A DNA stretch of 64,000 nucleotides from contig NZ_JNXG01000002.1 in NCBI RefSeq assembly GCF_000717025.1, forward strand, positions 1,178,001 to 1,242,000, given 5' to 3'. Under the pieces are notes generated by a model. The model worked only from the letters and a program-made list of their open reading frames with translations, made no database searches and had not been told where the DNA came from. Below are positions 7,161 to 16,264 of this stretch, in pieces. Source of the DNA: Streptomyces atroolivaceus. GTDB taxonomy: Bacteria > Actinomycetota > Actinomycetes > Streptomycetales > Streptomycetaceae. Both the position numbers and the translations under genes were made by a program. Numbering within the stretch: the first letter of the stretch is position 1; the number at the start of each line of letters is the position of its first letter.

Positions 7161-8120
7161 ATGAGGCTTCTGCGGTTCAGAATCCGCCGCGTTCTGCGCG
7201 GGATGACGGCCTTCAGCGTGGTGGTGGGGGCGGTCGGCGCCTGCGTGATGTGGGCGGCACCGACGGTGCAGGCGGCGGCCGGCCAGCCGGTTCCGGTCAC
7301 CGCCTACACGCAGCGCAGTGAGCCGGGTGACTGGGTGGGTCAGGGAGCCACGTCGGCGTACCGTGCCCCGGCCGCGGACATCCGGGTGGAAGGCGACGCG
7401 ACGTACGCGACCATGGTCGTCGAGACGCCCGACGTCTCCTGGCGCGTCGAGATGCAGGCACCCGCCGGGGACACGCTCACGCCCGGTGTCTTCCGGAACG
7501 CCGAAAGGGCGCCGGGCCCGTCGGGACGTGCCCCGGGACTCGCCGTCAGCGGTGACGGACGAGCCTGCAACATCGTCCACGGGCAGTACACCATCAACCA
7601 GATCGACACCGACCGAACCGGCGCCATCACGCTGCTGGACGCCTCGTACGTCCAGCGGTGCGAGGACCCGGATGCCCCTGCGCTGCGCGGCACGGTGAAG
7701 TACCGCGCTCTCCCGCTGTCGTTCTCCTACGCCAGTGAGCCCGGGGAGTACGTGGGGCAGGGCCGCAGCCAGACGTTCACCGGCGGCACCGCCGTGTTCC
7801 ACCTCGACGGCACTCCCGACGGGATCATCGACTACCGGGTGAGCGGTCTGCGGCAGAACTGGGGTGCCCTCGTCGCCGCTCCCGCTGGGGAGTCGCTGGA
7901 GCCGGGCCGCACGTACCAGGCGGACCGTATGGGCGAGGACGGTGCGGCGACCCTCGATGTGAGCGGTCTCGGCGGGTGCAACCACAGCAACGGCGAGTTC
8001 ACCGTGCAGAAGCTCGCCACCGACGGCTCCGGACAGATCACGGGGCTCGCGCTCACCTTCGTGCAGCACTGCGAAGGCGCTGAGCCGGCGCTGCGGGGAA
8101 CCATCCACCACTACGCCTGA
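7161..8120 (+). CDS. secreted protein of unknown function with two internal repeats
   Basis: A 319-aa protein I cannot place in a named family. A basic N-terminus and a hydrophobic core end near WAAPTVQAAA, a Sec signal peptide with an AxA-like cleavage site. The mature part is two related repeats of about 130-140 residues. Each starts SEPG(D/E)(W/Y)VGQG, contains an APAG(D/E) step and a cysteine in GRACN or GGCNH, and ends with a cysteine plus ALRGT (QRCEDP and QHCEGA). Four cysteines in equivalent places suggest one disulfide per repeat. ATG 7161 follows GGTGGGG; GTG 7152 is an alternative. It stands alone with its own terminator. Confidence 0.8.
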   Translation: MRLLRFRIRRVLRGMTAFSVVVGAVGACVMWAAPTVQAAAGQPVPVTAYTQRSEPGDWVGQGATSAYRAPAADIRVEGDATYATMVVETPDVSWRVEMQAPAGDTLTPGVFRNAERAPGPSGRAPGLAVSGDGRACNIVHGQYTINQIDTDRTGAITLLDASYVQRCEDPDAPALRGTVKYRALPLSFSYASEPGEYVGQGRSQTFTGGTAVFHLDGTPDGIIDYRVSGLRQNWGALVAAPAGESLEPGRTYQADRMGEDGAATLDVSGLGGCNHSNGEFTVQKLATDGSGQITGLALTFVQHCEGAEPALRGTIHHYA

Positions 8121-8135
8121 CCCGCCGGACTCGCA

Positions 8136-8172
8136 CCGGCCCCGCGGCCATGTCGTGCGTACGCGGGGCCGG
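8136..8172 (+). terminator. hairpin terminator after the repeat protein
   Basis: CCGGCCCCGCG (8136-8146) pairs with its exact complement at 8162-8172: an 11-bp stem and 15-nt loop, 16 nt after the stop. Confidence 0.7.
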
Positions 8173-8290
8173 CCGTCCCGCCGGTGAACGGGGGCGTGCG
8201 GGCGACCGCGGGCCGGCCCGTGTGCACGGGTGGCACGGGGGCGCCGCGGAAAGGGGGGTCACGGCCACACGGGCCGGGCTCCCTCTTCTC

Positions 8291-9676
8291 TCAGCACTCG
8301 ATGATGTTCACCGCGAGCCCGCCGCGCGCCGTCTCCTTGTACTTCACGCTCATGTCCGCCCCGGTTTCCTTCATCGTCTTGATGACCTTGTCCAGGGAGA
8401 CCTTGTGGCTGCCGTCGCCGCGCAGTGCCATCCTGGCCGCCGTGACGGCCTTGACCGCCGCCATGCCGTTGCGCTCGATGCACGGGATCTGGACCAGACC
8501 GCCGACCGGGTCACAGGTCAGGCCCAGGTTGTGCTCCATGCCGATCTCGGCGGCGTTCTCCACCTGCTCGGGAGAGCCTCCGAGGACCTCGGCGAGGGCG
8601 CCCGCGGCCATGGAGCAGGCGGAGCCGACCTCGCCCTGGCAGCCGACCTCGGCGCCGGAGATGGAGGCGTTCTCCTTGAAGAGCATGCCGATGGCGCCGG
8701 CGGCCAGCAGGAAGCGGACCACGCTGTCGTTCTTCTCGGCCTCGGTGCAGCCGCCCGCGGCGAAGTTCATCCAGTAGTGCAGGACGGCGGGGATGATGCC
8801 CGCCGCGCCGTTGGTGGGGGCGGTGACGACTCGGCCCCCGGCGGCGTTCTCCTCGTTGACGGCCATCGCGTAGAGGGTGATCCACTCCATCGCGAGCGTC
8901 TGGGGGTCGCCCTCCGCGCGCAGCTGCCTGGCCGAGTTGGCGGCCCGGCGGCGTACCTTCAGCCCGCCGGGCAGGATGCCCTCCCGGGACATGCCGCGTG
9001 CGATGCAGGCCTGCATGACACGCCAGATCTCCAGCAGACCGGCCCGGATCTCGTCCTCGGTCCGCCATGCCTTCTCGTTCTCCAGCATGAGCGAGGAGAT
9101 CGACAGCCCGGTCTCCCGGGCGAGCCTCAGCAGCTCGTCGCCGGTGCGGAAGGGGTGCTTGAGGACGGTGTCGTCCGGGACGATCGGATTCTCGCCGGCC
9201 ACCGCGTCCTCGTCGACGACGAAGCCGCCGCCCACCGAGTAGTACGTCTTCTCCAGGAGCGGGGCGCCGTCCCTGTCGTACGCGAGGACCGTCATCCCGT
9301 TGGCGTGGTACGGGAGAGCCTTGCGCCGGTGCAGGACCAGCTGCTCGTCGGCGTCGAAGGGGATGTCGTGCATGCCGAGCAGATTGATGCGCCCCGAGGC
9401 CCGGATCTCCTCGACGCGGGCGTCGGCGCCCTCGACGTCGACCGTGCGGGGCGACTCGCCCTCCAGGCCCAGCAGGACGGCCTTGGGGGTGCCGTGTCCG
9501 TGGCCGGTCGCGCCGAGCGAGCCGTACAGCTCGGCCCGTATCGAGGCGGTGTGGGCCAGCAGGCCCTCGTTCTTGAGGCGGCGGGCGAACATGCGGGCCG
9601 CGCGCATCGGGCCGACCGTGTGGGAGCTGGACGGGCCGATGCCGACCGAGAAGAGGTCGAAGACCGAGAGGGCCAC
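8291..9676 (-). CDS. sdaA: L-serine ammonia-lyase (single-chain, iron-sulfur type)
   Basis: Converts L-serine to pyruvate and ammonia. GTG 9676 (461 aa) has AGGAG 8 nt upstream and gives the family's usual N-terminus ([20 protein letters not shown]). The beta domain is followed by the catalytic alpha domain, with cysteines in [17 protein letters not shown] and CDPVGG that fit 4Fe-4S coordination. The last residues, NIIEC, match the family's C-terminal tail. It lies downstream of gcvT-gcvH-glyA, separated from glyA by 156 bp with a strong hairpin. It may be partly co-transcribed or have its own start. With SHMT it forms a glycine to serine to pyruvate route. Confidence 0.95.
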   Translation of the reverse strand: MALSVFDLFSVGIGPSSSHTVGPMRAARMFARRLKNEGLLAHTASIRAELYGSLGATGHGHGTPKAVLLGLEGESPRTVDVEGADARVEEIRASGRINLLGMHDIPFDADEQLVLHRRKALPYHANGMTVLAYDRDGAPLLEKTYYSVGGGFVVDEDAVAGENPIVPDDTVLKHPFRTGDELLRLARETGLSISSLMLENEKAWRTEDEIRAGLLEIWRVMQACIARGMSREGILPGGLKVRRRAANSARQLRAEGDPQTLAMEWITLYAMAVNEENAAGGRVVTAPTNGAAGIIPAVLHYWMNFAAGGCTEAEKNDSVVRFLLAAGAIGMLFKENASISGAEVGCQGEVGSACSMAAGALAEVLGGSPEQVENAAEIGMEHNLGLTCDPVGGLVQIPCIERNGMAAVKAVTAARMALRGDGSHKVSLDKVIKTMKETGADMSVKYKETARGGLAVNIIEC

Positions 9677-9762
9677 GGGAGTACTCCTAAGGCGTTGGTG
9701 GACGTCGTTGTCCGCCGGGTGGTGCGGGGACGGGCCGGTGGGCCCGGGAGCGCGGGGCAAAG

Positions 9763-9812
9763 GGGTGGGGGCACCGGGCTCACTGTGTTCAGTGTGCGCG
9801 GTGCCCCCACCC
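9763..9812 (-). terminator. strong hairpin between glyA and sdaA
   Basis: Perfect 14-bp inverted repeat (GGGTGGGGGCACCG at 9763-9776, complement at 9799-9812), with a further 5-bp stem (9781-9785 with 9790-9794) inside the loop. It should end or attenuate the riboswitch operon before sdaA. Confidence 0.72.
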
Positions 9813-9832
9813 TGCGTGCAAATTGCGGGTGA

Positions 9833-11092
9833 CTACTTGACGCCGGGGTACAGCGGGAACTTCTCGGCCAGCGCGATCACGCGGGCCTTGAGGTCGTCCG
9901 CGTCGTACGTGGGCTTCAGCGCGGCCGCGATGATCTCGGCGACCTCGGTGAAGTCCTCGGCCTGGAAGCCACGGGTGGCCAGCGCCGGCGTACCGATGCG
10001 CAGACCCGAGGTGACCATCGGGGGCCGCGGGTCGTTCGGGATGGCGTTCCGGTTGACGGTGATGCCCAGCTCGTGGAGCCGGTCCTCGGCCTGCTGGCCG
10101 TCCAGCTCGGAGTTGCGCAGGTCGACCAGGACCAGGTGGACGTCCGTGCCGCCGGAGAGGACGGACACGCCCACCTCGGTGACGTCCGGCTGCACCAGAC
10201 GCTCGGCGAGGATGCGGGCACCGTCCAGGGTGCGCTGCTGGCGCTCCTTGAACTCCTCGGTCGCCGCGACCTTGAAGGAGACGGCCTTGGCCGCGATCAC
10301 GTGCTCCAGCGGGCCACCCTGCTGACCGGGGAAGACCGCCGAGTTGATCTTCTTGGCGAGTTCCTGCGTCGACAGGATCACGCCACCGCGCGGACCGCCG
10401 AGGGTCTTGTGCGTGGTGGTCGTGACGACGTGGGCGTGCGGCACCGGGTTGGGGTGCAGGCCCGCGGCGACCAGGCCCGCGAAGTGCGCCATGTCGACCA
10501 TCAGGTACGCGCCGACCTCGTCCGCGATGCGGCGGAAGGCGGCGAAGTCCAGCTGGCGGGGGTAGGCGGACCAGCCGGCCACGATGAGCTTCGGCTTCGA
10601 CTCCTTGGCCAGGCGCTCGACCTCGGCCATGTCCACGACACCGGTGTCGTCGACGTGGTACGGGACCACGTTGTAGAGCTTGCCGGAGAAGTTGATCTTC
10701 ATGCCGTGGGTCAGGTGACCGCCGTGGGCAAGGTTCAGACCCATGATCGTGTCGCCCGGCTTCAGCAGCGCGAACATCGCGGCGGCGTTCGCCTGGGCAC
10801 CCGAGTGCGGCTGGACGTTCGCGGCCTCGGCGCCGAACAGCGCCTTGATGCGGTCGATCGCGATCTGCTCGACCACGTCGACGTGCTCACAGCCACCGTA
10901 GTAGCGGCGGCCGGGGTAGCCCTCGGCGTACTTGTTGGTGAGGACGGAGCCCTGCGCCTCCATGACCGCGACCGGAGCGAAGTTCTCCGAGGCGATCATC
11001 TCGAGGGTGGACTGCTGGCGGTGGAGCTCGGCGTCGACGGCGGCGGCGACGTCCGGGTCCAGCTCGTGGAGGGAGGAGTTGAGAAGCGACAT
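9833..11092 (-). CDS. glyA: serine hydroxymethyltransferase
   Basis: A 419-aa PLP enzyme interconverting serine plus THF with glycine plus 5,10-methylene-THF. The PLP lysine motif [14 protein letters not shown], the N-terminal [15 protein letters not shown] and the [11 protein letters not shown] segment are all present, and length is standard. It lies 18 bp after gcvH in an operon under the glycine riboswitch. In this context it probably works toward serine, using methylene-THF made by the cleavage system. A housekeeping copy may exist elsewhere (not visible here). Confidence 0.97.
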   Translation of the reverse strand: MSLLNSSLHELDPDVAAAVDAELHRQQSTLEMIASENFAPVAVMEAQGSVLTNKYAEGYPGRRYYGGCEHVDVVEQIAIDRIKALFGAEAANVQPHSGAQANAAAMFALLKPGDTIMGLNLAHGGHLTHGMKINFSGKLYNVVPYHVDDTGVVDMAEVERLAKESKPKLIVAGWSAYPRQLDFAAFRRIADEVGAYLMVDMAHFAGLVAAGLHPNPVPHAHVVTTTTHKTLGGPRGGVILSTQELAKKINSAVFPGQQGGPLEHVIAAKAVSFKVAATEEFKERQQRTLDGARILAERLVQPDVTEVGVSVLSGGTDVHLVLVDLRNSELDGQQAEDRLHELGITVNRNAIPNDPRPPMVTSGLRIGTPALATRGFQAEDFTEVAEIIAAALKPTYDADDLKARVIALAEKFPLYPGVK

Positions 11093-11110
11093 CAGTGGGT
11101 CCCTAAGGTC

Positions 11111-11488
11111 TCAGTTGCCGGAGAACGCGGTGTACTCGTCGGCGGAGAGAAGGTCGTTCGGCTCCTCCGCGACGCGCACCTTGAACAGCCAGCCGCCCTC
11201 GAAGGGGGCGGAGTTCACCAGCGACGGGTCGTCCACGACGTCCTGGTTGGCCGCGGTCACCTCGCCGGTCACCGGCGAGTACAGGTCGCTGACCGACTTG
11301 GTCGACTCCAGCTCACCGCAGGTCTCGCCCGCGGTCACCGTGTCACCGACCTCCGGGAGCTGGGCGTAGACGACGTCACCGAGCGCGTTGGCCGCGTACT
11401 CGGTGATACCGACCGTGGCCACGCCGTCCTCGAGGGCCGACAGCCACTCGTGCTCCTTGCTGTACCGCAGCTGCTGGGGGTTGCTCAT
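11111..11488 (-). CDS. gcvH: glycine cleavage system H protein
   Basis: A 125-aa lipoyl carrier that shuttles the aminomethyl group between the P, T and L proteins. The lipoylated lysine is in ESTKSVSD (about residue 63). The fold markers KEHEWL and VGDTVTAGE are intact. It lies between gcvT and glyA. P protein (gcvP) is not in the window, which is usual for Streptomyces. Confidence 0.97.
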   Translation of the reverse strand: MSNPQQLRYSKEHEWLSALEDGVATVGITEYAANALGDVVYAQLPEVGDTVTAGETCGELESTKSVSDLYSPVTGEVTAANQDVVDDPSLVNSAPFEGGWLFKVRVAEEPNDLLSADEYTAFSGN

Positions 11489-11578
11489 GACCTGAATTCT
11501 CCTGTACGCGGGGGAGTGCTGATGAACGGTGGTCTTACGGTGTGAGACACGAATGCGTCACGTGCGCGGAGCGCGGTG

Positions 11579-12712
11579 TCACTTACGGCGCTTGTAGAAG
11601 GGCAGCGCCACGACCTCGTACGGCTCGTGCGTGCCCCGGATGTCGACCCCGACGCCCTCGGTGCCGGGCGCGGCGTGCGCCGCGTCCACGTAGGCCATGG
11701 CGACCGGCTTGCCCAGGGTGGGGGACGGCGCACCCGAGGTGACCTCCCCGACGACCTCGCCGCCGACGACGACGGGGTAACCGGCGCGCGGCACCCGGCG
11801 GCCCTCGGCGACCAGGCCGACGAGCTTGCGCGGCGGTGCGGTCTCCGCCCTCTCGGCCGCGGCCGACAGCGCCTCGCGGCCGACGAAGTCGCCTTCCTTC
11901 TCGAACTTCACGACCCTCCCGAGGCCCGCGTCGAAGGGCGTCAGCGCGGTGGTCAGCTCGTGCCCGTACAGCGGCATGCCCGCCTCCAGGCGGAGCGTGT
12001 CGCGGCAGGAGAGCCCGCAGGGGATCAGGCCGTACGGCGCGCCGGCCTCGGTGAGGGCCTTCCACAGCCGCTCGGCGTGGGCGGGGGCCACGAAGAGCTC
12101 GAAGCCGTCCTCGCCGGTGTAGCCCGTACGGGCGATGAGCGCGGGGACACCGGCGACCGTTCCGGGGAGTCCGGCGTAGTACTTCAGCCCGTCCAGGTCG
12201 GCGTCCGTGACCGACTTCAGTACGGCCGGGGAGTCGGGTCCCTGGACGGCCAGCAGCGCGTACGCGTCGCGGTCGTCCCGCACCTCGGTGTCGAAGTTCC
12301 CGGCGCGCTCGGTGAGGGTGTCCAGGACGAGCTGGGCGTTGCCCGCGTTGGCGACGACCAGGTACTCCGTCTCGCCCAGGCGGTAGACGATCAGGTCGTC
12401 CAGGATCCCGCCGTCCTCCGCGACGATCATCGTGTAACGGGCCCGGCCCACGCCCACCGTGGCGATGTTGCCGACCAGTGCGTGGTTCAGGAAGGCCGCC
12501 GCCTGCGGGCCGGTGACGGTGATCTCACCCATGTGCGACAGGTCGAACAGGCCGGCCCGGGTGCGTACGGCGTTGTGCTCGTCGCGCTCGCTGGCGTACC
12601 GCAGCGGCATGTCCCAGCCGGCGAAGTCGGTCATGGTCGCGCCCAGCGACCGGTGCAGGGCGTCGAGGGCGGTGCGACGGGGGGCGGCGCTCGGGGCAGT
12701 GCTCATGGACAT
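11579..12712 (-). CDS. gcvT: glycine cleavage system aminomethyltransferase (T protein)
   Basis: A 377-aa enzyme that releases ammonia from the aminomethyl-lipoyl H protein and forms 5,10-methylene-THF. Conserved features include FAGWDMPL near the N-terminus, FDLSHMGEI, RTGYTGEDGFE and LRLEAGMPLYGHE. Two in-frame ATGs (12712 and 12706) share one GGAG ribosome site; the second has the better spacing. It is the first gene of the operon, with the tandem glycine riboswitch ending about 30 nt upstream, so glycine should turn on the whole unit. Confidence 0.97.
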   Translation of the reverse strand: MSMSTAPSAAPRRTALDALHRSLGATMTDFAGWDMPLRYASERDEHNAVRTRAGLFDLSHMGEITVTGPQAAAFLNHALVGNIATVGVGRARYTMIVAEDGGILDDLIVYRLGETEYLVVANAGNAQLVLDTLTERAGNFDTEVRDDRDAYALLAVQGPDSPAVLKSVTDADLDGLKYYAGLPGTVAGVPALIARTGYTGEDGFELFVAPAHAERLWKALTEAGAPYGLIPCGLSCRDTLRLEAGMPLYGHELTTALTPFDAGLGRVVKFEKEGDFVGREALSAAAERAETAPPRKLVGLVAEGRRVPRAGYPVVVGGEVVGEVTSGAPSPTLGKPVAMAYVDAAHAAPGTEGVGVDIRGTHEPYEVVALPFYKRRK

Positions 12713-12741
12713 GGCTCCAGGGCATGACGACAGGGGGTGGT

Positions 12742-12965
12742 TCCCTCCCCATCTGTCATCGGAACCTGAGAGGTTCGCCGAAAGCCCCTGAAAGGGTCCT
12801 GACGGGTGGCCCCGTCAGGGTCGGCTTGCACCTTGGGTGGGGCCGCGCAGCGGCCCGCTTTTCAGATCTGCCTCATCCACGCGGTACGGGGCCTGAGAGA
12901 TTCAAGGGAGGAACTTGCTCCTTCGGCGCCCGGCGCACACGGTGACCGGGACTCTCCCGCGCGGA
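12742..12965 (-). promoter_or_regulatory. tandem glycine riboswitch (gcvT element)
   Basis: Read on the minus strand, aptamer 1 has CGGGAGAGTCC, GCGCCGAAGGAGCAAG, AATCTCTCAGGCCCCGTACC and the linker-side GAAAAGCGG. Aptamer 2 has CCAAGGTGCAAGCC, GCGAACCTCTCAGG, then CCGATGACAGATGGGGAGG. These are the conserved glycine-riboswitch blocks in the right order. It sits directly before gcvT. In this class glycine binding normally activates expression. No intrinsic terminator is visible between aptamer 2 and gcvT, so the control may be translational. Confidence 0.93.
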
Positions 12966-13142
12966 TTCAAACGGCCGGTATGCAGTTGGCGGGGTCATCA
13001 TCGCACGCATTGAGGGAGAGTGGGGCGTCCCGGTCCTGACCGGTACCGGTCCCGACACGTACGGGTGGAAGCGGTTGTGCCGCATTACCTTTTCTTTACA
13101 CTTCTTGAGCAGGTCAGTGGGTGACTCGGCAGGGGGAAGGCG

Positions 13143-13832
13143 ATGACGTTGCAGCGCTACGCGACTACCGCGGGGGCGGCACGCGGTGCGATGCCCCAGC
13201 AGTCGGGCGTGCCCGCCCGGGAGCTGACGGGCGGGCATGCTCCGATGGTGCGTGATCTGCGGGGCGGGGGCGGTCGCGGGCCGGACGGCCTGGACTTCGC
13301 GGCGGGTGATGTGGTGGTGGTCTCGGGGCTGCCGGGCAGCGGGAAGTCGACGCTGATCCGGCGGGCGGTCCACGAGCACGCGATCGACTCCCAGGACACG
13401 AGGGACCGCTGGGCGGCCGCTCTGCCCGGATTACTCCCGTACGCCCTCTACCGCCCTCTGGTGCGCGCCGCGCACTACGCCGGGCTGTGGAGGGCCCTGC
13501 GGTCGGGCGGGTCCGTCGTCGTCCACGACTGCGGCACGCAGGCCTGGGTGCGGCGCTGGCTCGCACGTGAGGCCCGGCGCCGGGGCAGCGCCCTGCACCT
13601 CGTCCTGCTCGACGTCACCCCCCAGGTCGCCAGGCAGGGGCAGCGGGAGCGGGGTCGCGGGGTGTCCGGATACGCGTTCGCCCGGCACCGCCGCGCGGTG
13701 GGCCGGCTGCTGCGCGACACCGAGAGCGGCCTGCTGCCGCCGGGGTGCGCCTCGGCGGTGCTGCTCGACCGGGAGACGGCGGCGGCGATCGGCCGGATCT
13801 CGTTCCCGGAGGCGCGGCCCCCGCAGGAGTAG
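13143..13832 (+). CDS. P-loop NTPase, small AAA/nucleotide-kinase-like
   Basis: A 229-aa cytosolic protein with a Walker A (GLPGSGKST, about residues 64-72) after a 60-residue Gly/Arg-rich N-terminus. The rest resembles the zeta-toxin/kinase-like ATPases with a DTRDRW-type substrate segment (ATP binding is a firm call, substrate unknown). ATG 13143 has AGGGGGAAGG just upstream. An in-frame TTA at 13431-13433 (in PGLLPYAL) predicts bldA-dependent translation. It is divergent from the gcv operon and precedes two SseB-like genes but is separated from them by 225 bp. Confidence 0.8.
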   Translation: MTLQRYATTAGAARGAMPQQSGVPARELTGGHAPMVRDLRGGGGRGPDGLDFAAGDVVVVSGLPGSGKSTLIRRAVHEHAIDSQDTRDRWAAALPGLLPYALYRPLVRAAHYAGLWRALRSGGSVVVHDCGTQAWVRRWLAREARRRGSALHLVLLDVTPQVARQGQRERGRGVSGYAFARHRRAVGRLLRDTESGLLPPGCASAVLLDRETAAAIGRISFPEARPPQE

Positions 13833-14057
13833 GCCCCGCGCGGCCTGCTCCGGCAGGAGCCCCGCGCGCGGGTCTCCGGCACGCCGCCGGCCTGGCCCGA
13901 CGCGTCACCGTTCGCATACGCACAGTTCGCAGGCCTCCCGGGGGCTGTCCGGAATCTGGACGGTGCGGTGGGCCCGGCGCCCGCTGCACTGCGCTCGTGG
14001 GGTGTGCCGGTCTAAGGTTTCAGCCGCACAGCATGGCGAGAAAGGGATACAGACACC

Positions 14058-14834
14058 GTGGACATTCCGGCTCAGGGCCAGGCTCCGTCGCACCCGTCGC
14101 AGGGATGGCCGGCCAACGAGCTCGAAGAAGTGCTCAGCGCCTCGCTCGGCGTGCCCGGGGCGGGCGGCAGGCTGGTCGAGGTGCTCGGGCGCAGTCTGGT
14201 GTGGGTGCCCCTGCCGAACGGCGGCGGGCCCGACAGCGCCGACCTCGACCTGCCGACGATCGACATCGACGGCGGCGCGTACGTCCCCGTGTTCAGCTCG
14301 GAAGCCCAGTTCCTCGAGGTCGTCGGCTCCCGCCTCTCGTTCACCGTCGCGCCCGCACGGGACTTCGCCCGTGGGCTTCCCCCGCAGGTAGGTGTGGCGG
14401 TGAACCCGGGCGGTGCCGTCGGAGTGCCCCTGCCTCCGCCCGCGGTCGCCGAGCTCTGCAGGGCCGGCCGCACCCCGCTGGACGGCCCCGCGAGCGGCGG
14501 CAGGGTGCGGCTGTACGAGCCGGACTGGAAGGAGGAGCCCGTCGACTTCCTCTCCGCGGTGTCCGCCGAATTCCGGGAGACCGGTGTGGTGAGCACCGCG
14601 CGCAGGGTGCTGGCCAGCATCGAGGGTGACAGCCCCGTCCTCTTCGTCGGCGTCGAGTTCGCCGTGTGGGACGCCGTGGCGCAGAGCGTCCCACTGGACG
14701 CGCTGGGCCGCGCCCTCGGCCGGGTCCAGGTGCCCTGGCCGGTCAATCTCGTCCTGCTCGACATCGCGCAGGACCCGGTGGGCGACTGGATGCTGGAGAG
14801 GGTCCGCCCGTTCTACCGGCGTGAGGGGTACTGA
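14058..14834 (+). CDS. SseB-family protein (first of two)
   Basis: A 258-aa cytosolic protein with the SseB N-terminal domain (PLPNGGG, the YVPVFSSEAQF step typical of this fold) and the C-terminal domain (about 140-258). E. coli SseB is named for serine sensitivity when overproduced; its biochemical role is unknown (family knowledge). GTG 14058 has GAGAAAGGGA upstream. It lies beside a second SseB-like gene, and about 1.3 kb from gcvT/glyA, so a link to serine or glycine stress is plausible but only inferred. Confidence 0.8.
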   Translation: MDIPAQGQAPSHPSQGWPANELEEVLSASLGVPGAGGRLVEVLGRSLVWVPLPNGGGPDSADLDLPTIDIDGGAYVPVFSSEAQFLEVVGSRLSFTVAPARDFARGLPPQVGVAVNPGGAVGVPLPPPAVAELCRAGRTPLDGPASGGRVRLYEPDWKEEPVDFLSAVSAEFRETGVVSTARRVLASIEGDSPVLFVGVEFAVWDAVAQSVPLDALGRALGRVQVPWPVNLVLLDIAQDPVGDWMLERVRPFYRREGY

Positions 14835-14987
14835 GAGCGGAAGCCCCGGCAGCCACGTGGCGCCGAGCCGGTGTCGGGGGCGGCGCATAAGCTGGTTGGA
14901 TGACGAGGCCGCCCCGTGTGCCCGGGAGTGGCACCACAGCACCGTGAGCATGCGGGAACAGCGGATCGAAGAGGGGCGGGACCCAGG

Positions 14988-15911
14988 GTGAGTGCGTCAG
15001 GCATGGGGGCGGCCGACGGGGTATCCCCTGCTCATGGGGGTCCCCCCGCTCATGGGGGTCCCCCCGCTCATGGGGGTCCCCCCGCTCGAGCGGAGTCGAG
15101 AGTGGGGGAGGATTCGAGAGTGGGGGAGGATTCGAGAGCTTGGGGGACGGTCGAGCACACGCTTCGCCAAGTGACCCCCGGGCGCCTCGACGCGTACGAG
15201 GCGCTGTTGCGGTCCCTGGCGGACGGCCAGGTCTGGATGCTGCTCTGGCACGGCACGGCGGGCTCCCCCGACGCCCAGTACGGCAACATGGAGGTCGACG
15301 GCGCGGGCTACGCCCCGTGCGTGACCTCGGCCCAGGAGCTCTCGGCCAGTGGCTGGAACAGGGCCCATGAGGTGACCACGGGGCGCGACGTCGCCCGCGC
15401 CCTCTTCCCCGACCGCTGGGGCATCTGGCTCAATCCGCACGCCCCCGGCGGCGGCGTGGGCATCCCCTGGCTGGACCTGCGCCGCATCGCCACCGGCCTC
15501 GACCGGATGCCCGCGGGGCCGCTGCGGCTCTCCGAACCCGCCGTCGAGATCCCGCAGTTCTACGCCCTGCTGTCGCAGAACGCCCACCGCACCCCCGCCG
15601 TCCGCGCACTGCGCCGCGCCTGGGTGCAGCCCGCGCTCGGCGTTCCGTACCTCGCGATCGGGCTCGACCTCTACGACACGGGCCGGCCGTCCGTCGACGC
15701 CGTCCGCGCGATGATGCAGCAGTCGATCGGCGTGGTTCCCGACGGGCTGCCCGTCTCCACGGTCTCGCTGTCCGACGAGTACGACCCCGTGGCGATGTGG
15801 CTGAACGCCAACTCCCGGCCTTTCTACGACCGCGAGGCGCACGCCCCCGCCCCCGCGGTGCCGGGTTACGGCTACCCGCCGACGACCGGCCCCACCCCGC
15901 ACGCATACTGA
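14988..15911 (+). CDS. SseB-family protein with an in-frame repeat insertion (second of two)
   Basis: A 307-aa protein from GTG 14988 (GAGGGGCGGG upstream). Residues 15-54 are low-complexity, encoded by 18-bp tandem repeats (PAHGGP three times, then SRVGED twice). From about residue 57 (VEHTLRQVTPGRL) it is an SseB-like protein, with a DGQVWMLLWHG core, an NMEVDG strand and a C-terminal SseB domain ending in a Pro/Gly/Tyr-rich tail. The insert keeps the frame, so the protein is probably intact, but it moves the folded domain away from the start. It lies 153 bp after the first SseB gene and is likely to be a diverged duplicate. Confidence 0.75.
   Translation: MSASGMGAADGVSPAHGGPPAHGGPPAHGGPPARAESRVGEDSRVGEDSRAWGTVEHTLRQVTPGRLDAYEALLRSLADGQVWMLLWHGTAGSPDAQYGNMEVDGAGYAPCVTSAQELSASGWNRAHEVTTGRDVARALFPDRWGIWLNPHAPGGGVGIPWLDLRRIATGLDRMPAGPLRLSEPAVEIPQFYALLSQNAHRTPAVRALRRAWVQPALGVPYLAIGLDLYDTGRPSVDAVRAMMQQSIGVVPDGLPVSTVSLSDEYDPVAMWLNANSRPFYDREAHAPAPAVPGYGYPPTTGPTPHAY
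15030..15148 (+). repeat. 18-bp tandem repeats inside the second SseB gene
   Basis: Three copies of an 18-bp unit (15030-15047, 15048-15065, 15066-15083; core CTCATGGGGGTCCCCCC) are followed by two copies of another 18-bp unit (15098-15115, 15116-15133; core GAGAGTGGGGGAGG) and partial copies to 15148. Both units contain complementary G and C runs, so the RNA can fold. From memory, similar sequences are dispersed through Streptomyces genomes. Confidence 0.85.
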
Positions 15912-16264
15912 GGGGGCGTCAGCGCGCGCCCTGGGGGAGGGCGGTTGATGGCGATGTCAACGCTGTTGGGTGCCTTGCCCGTTATAGCGGATTAGTGCCC
16001 GAGAGGTCCGCTCAGAAAGCACAGCTGTCCGGATAGCGGAAGCCCGTTGGCAGCATCACGTTTATGCAAACATTCCCCGTCAGGTCTGGCGGGTGATCGC
16101 AAAGTGGTTGAAGACTCCACACAGCAGGTCCTCCATGCCCGGCGAACCCCTTGTTCAAACATGTGAGTTCGGTAGGGCATGATCACATCTGTCATATTTT
16201 GTTAGAGCCGCTACAGCGGCGGTCACAGGCCGGCCACCGTCGGCCGAGAGGGGTCTCCAGCGCA
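15912..16264. other. 353-bp intergenic region before the oligopeptide operon
   Basis: No gene seen. TTGTTC at 16151-16156 lies 16 bp before TAGGGC (16173-16178), a weak candidate promoter. An AT-rich stretch at 16190-16204 (around CATATTTTG) could be an alternative -10 or regulator site. Nothing else recognisable. Confidence 0.4.

Noticed and set aside
13834..13863. A small CCTGC/GCAGG hairpin after the P-loop gene, considered as a terminator.
   Set aside because: Stem of only 5 bp in GC-rich DNA; not distinguishable from chance.
14916..14987. Earlier in-frame ATG at 14916 for the second SseB-like gene.
   Set aside because: No ribosome site; GTG 14988 has one and the extra residues are not like the family.
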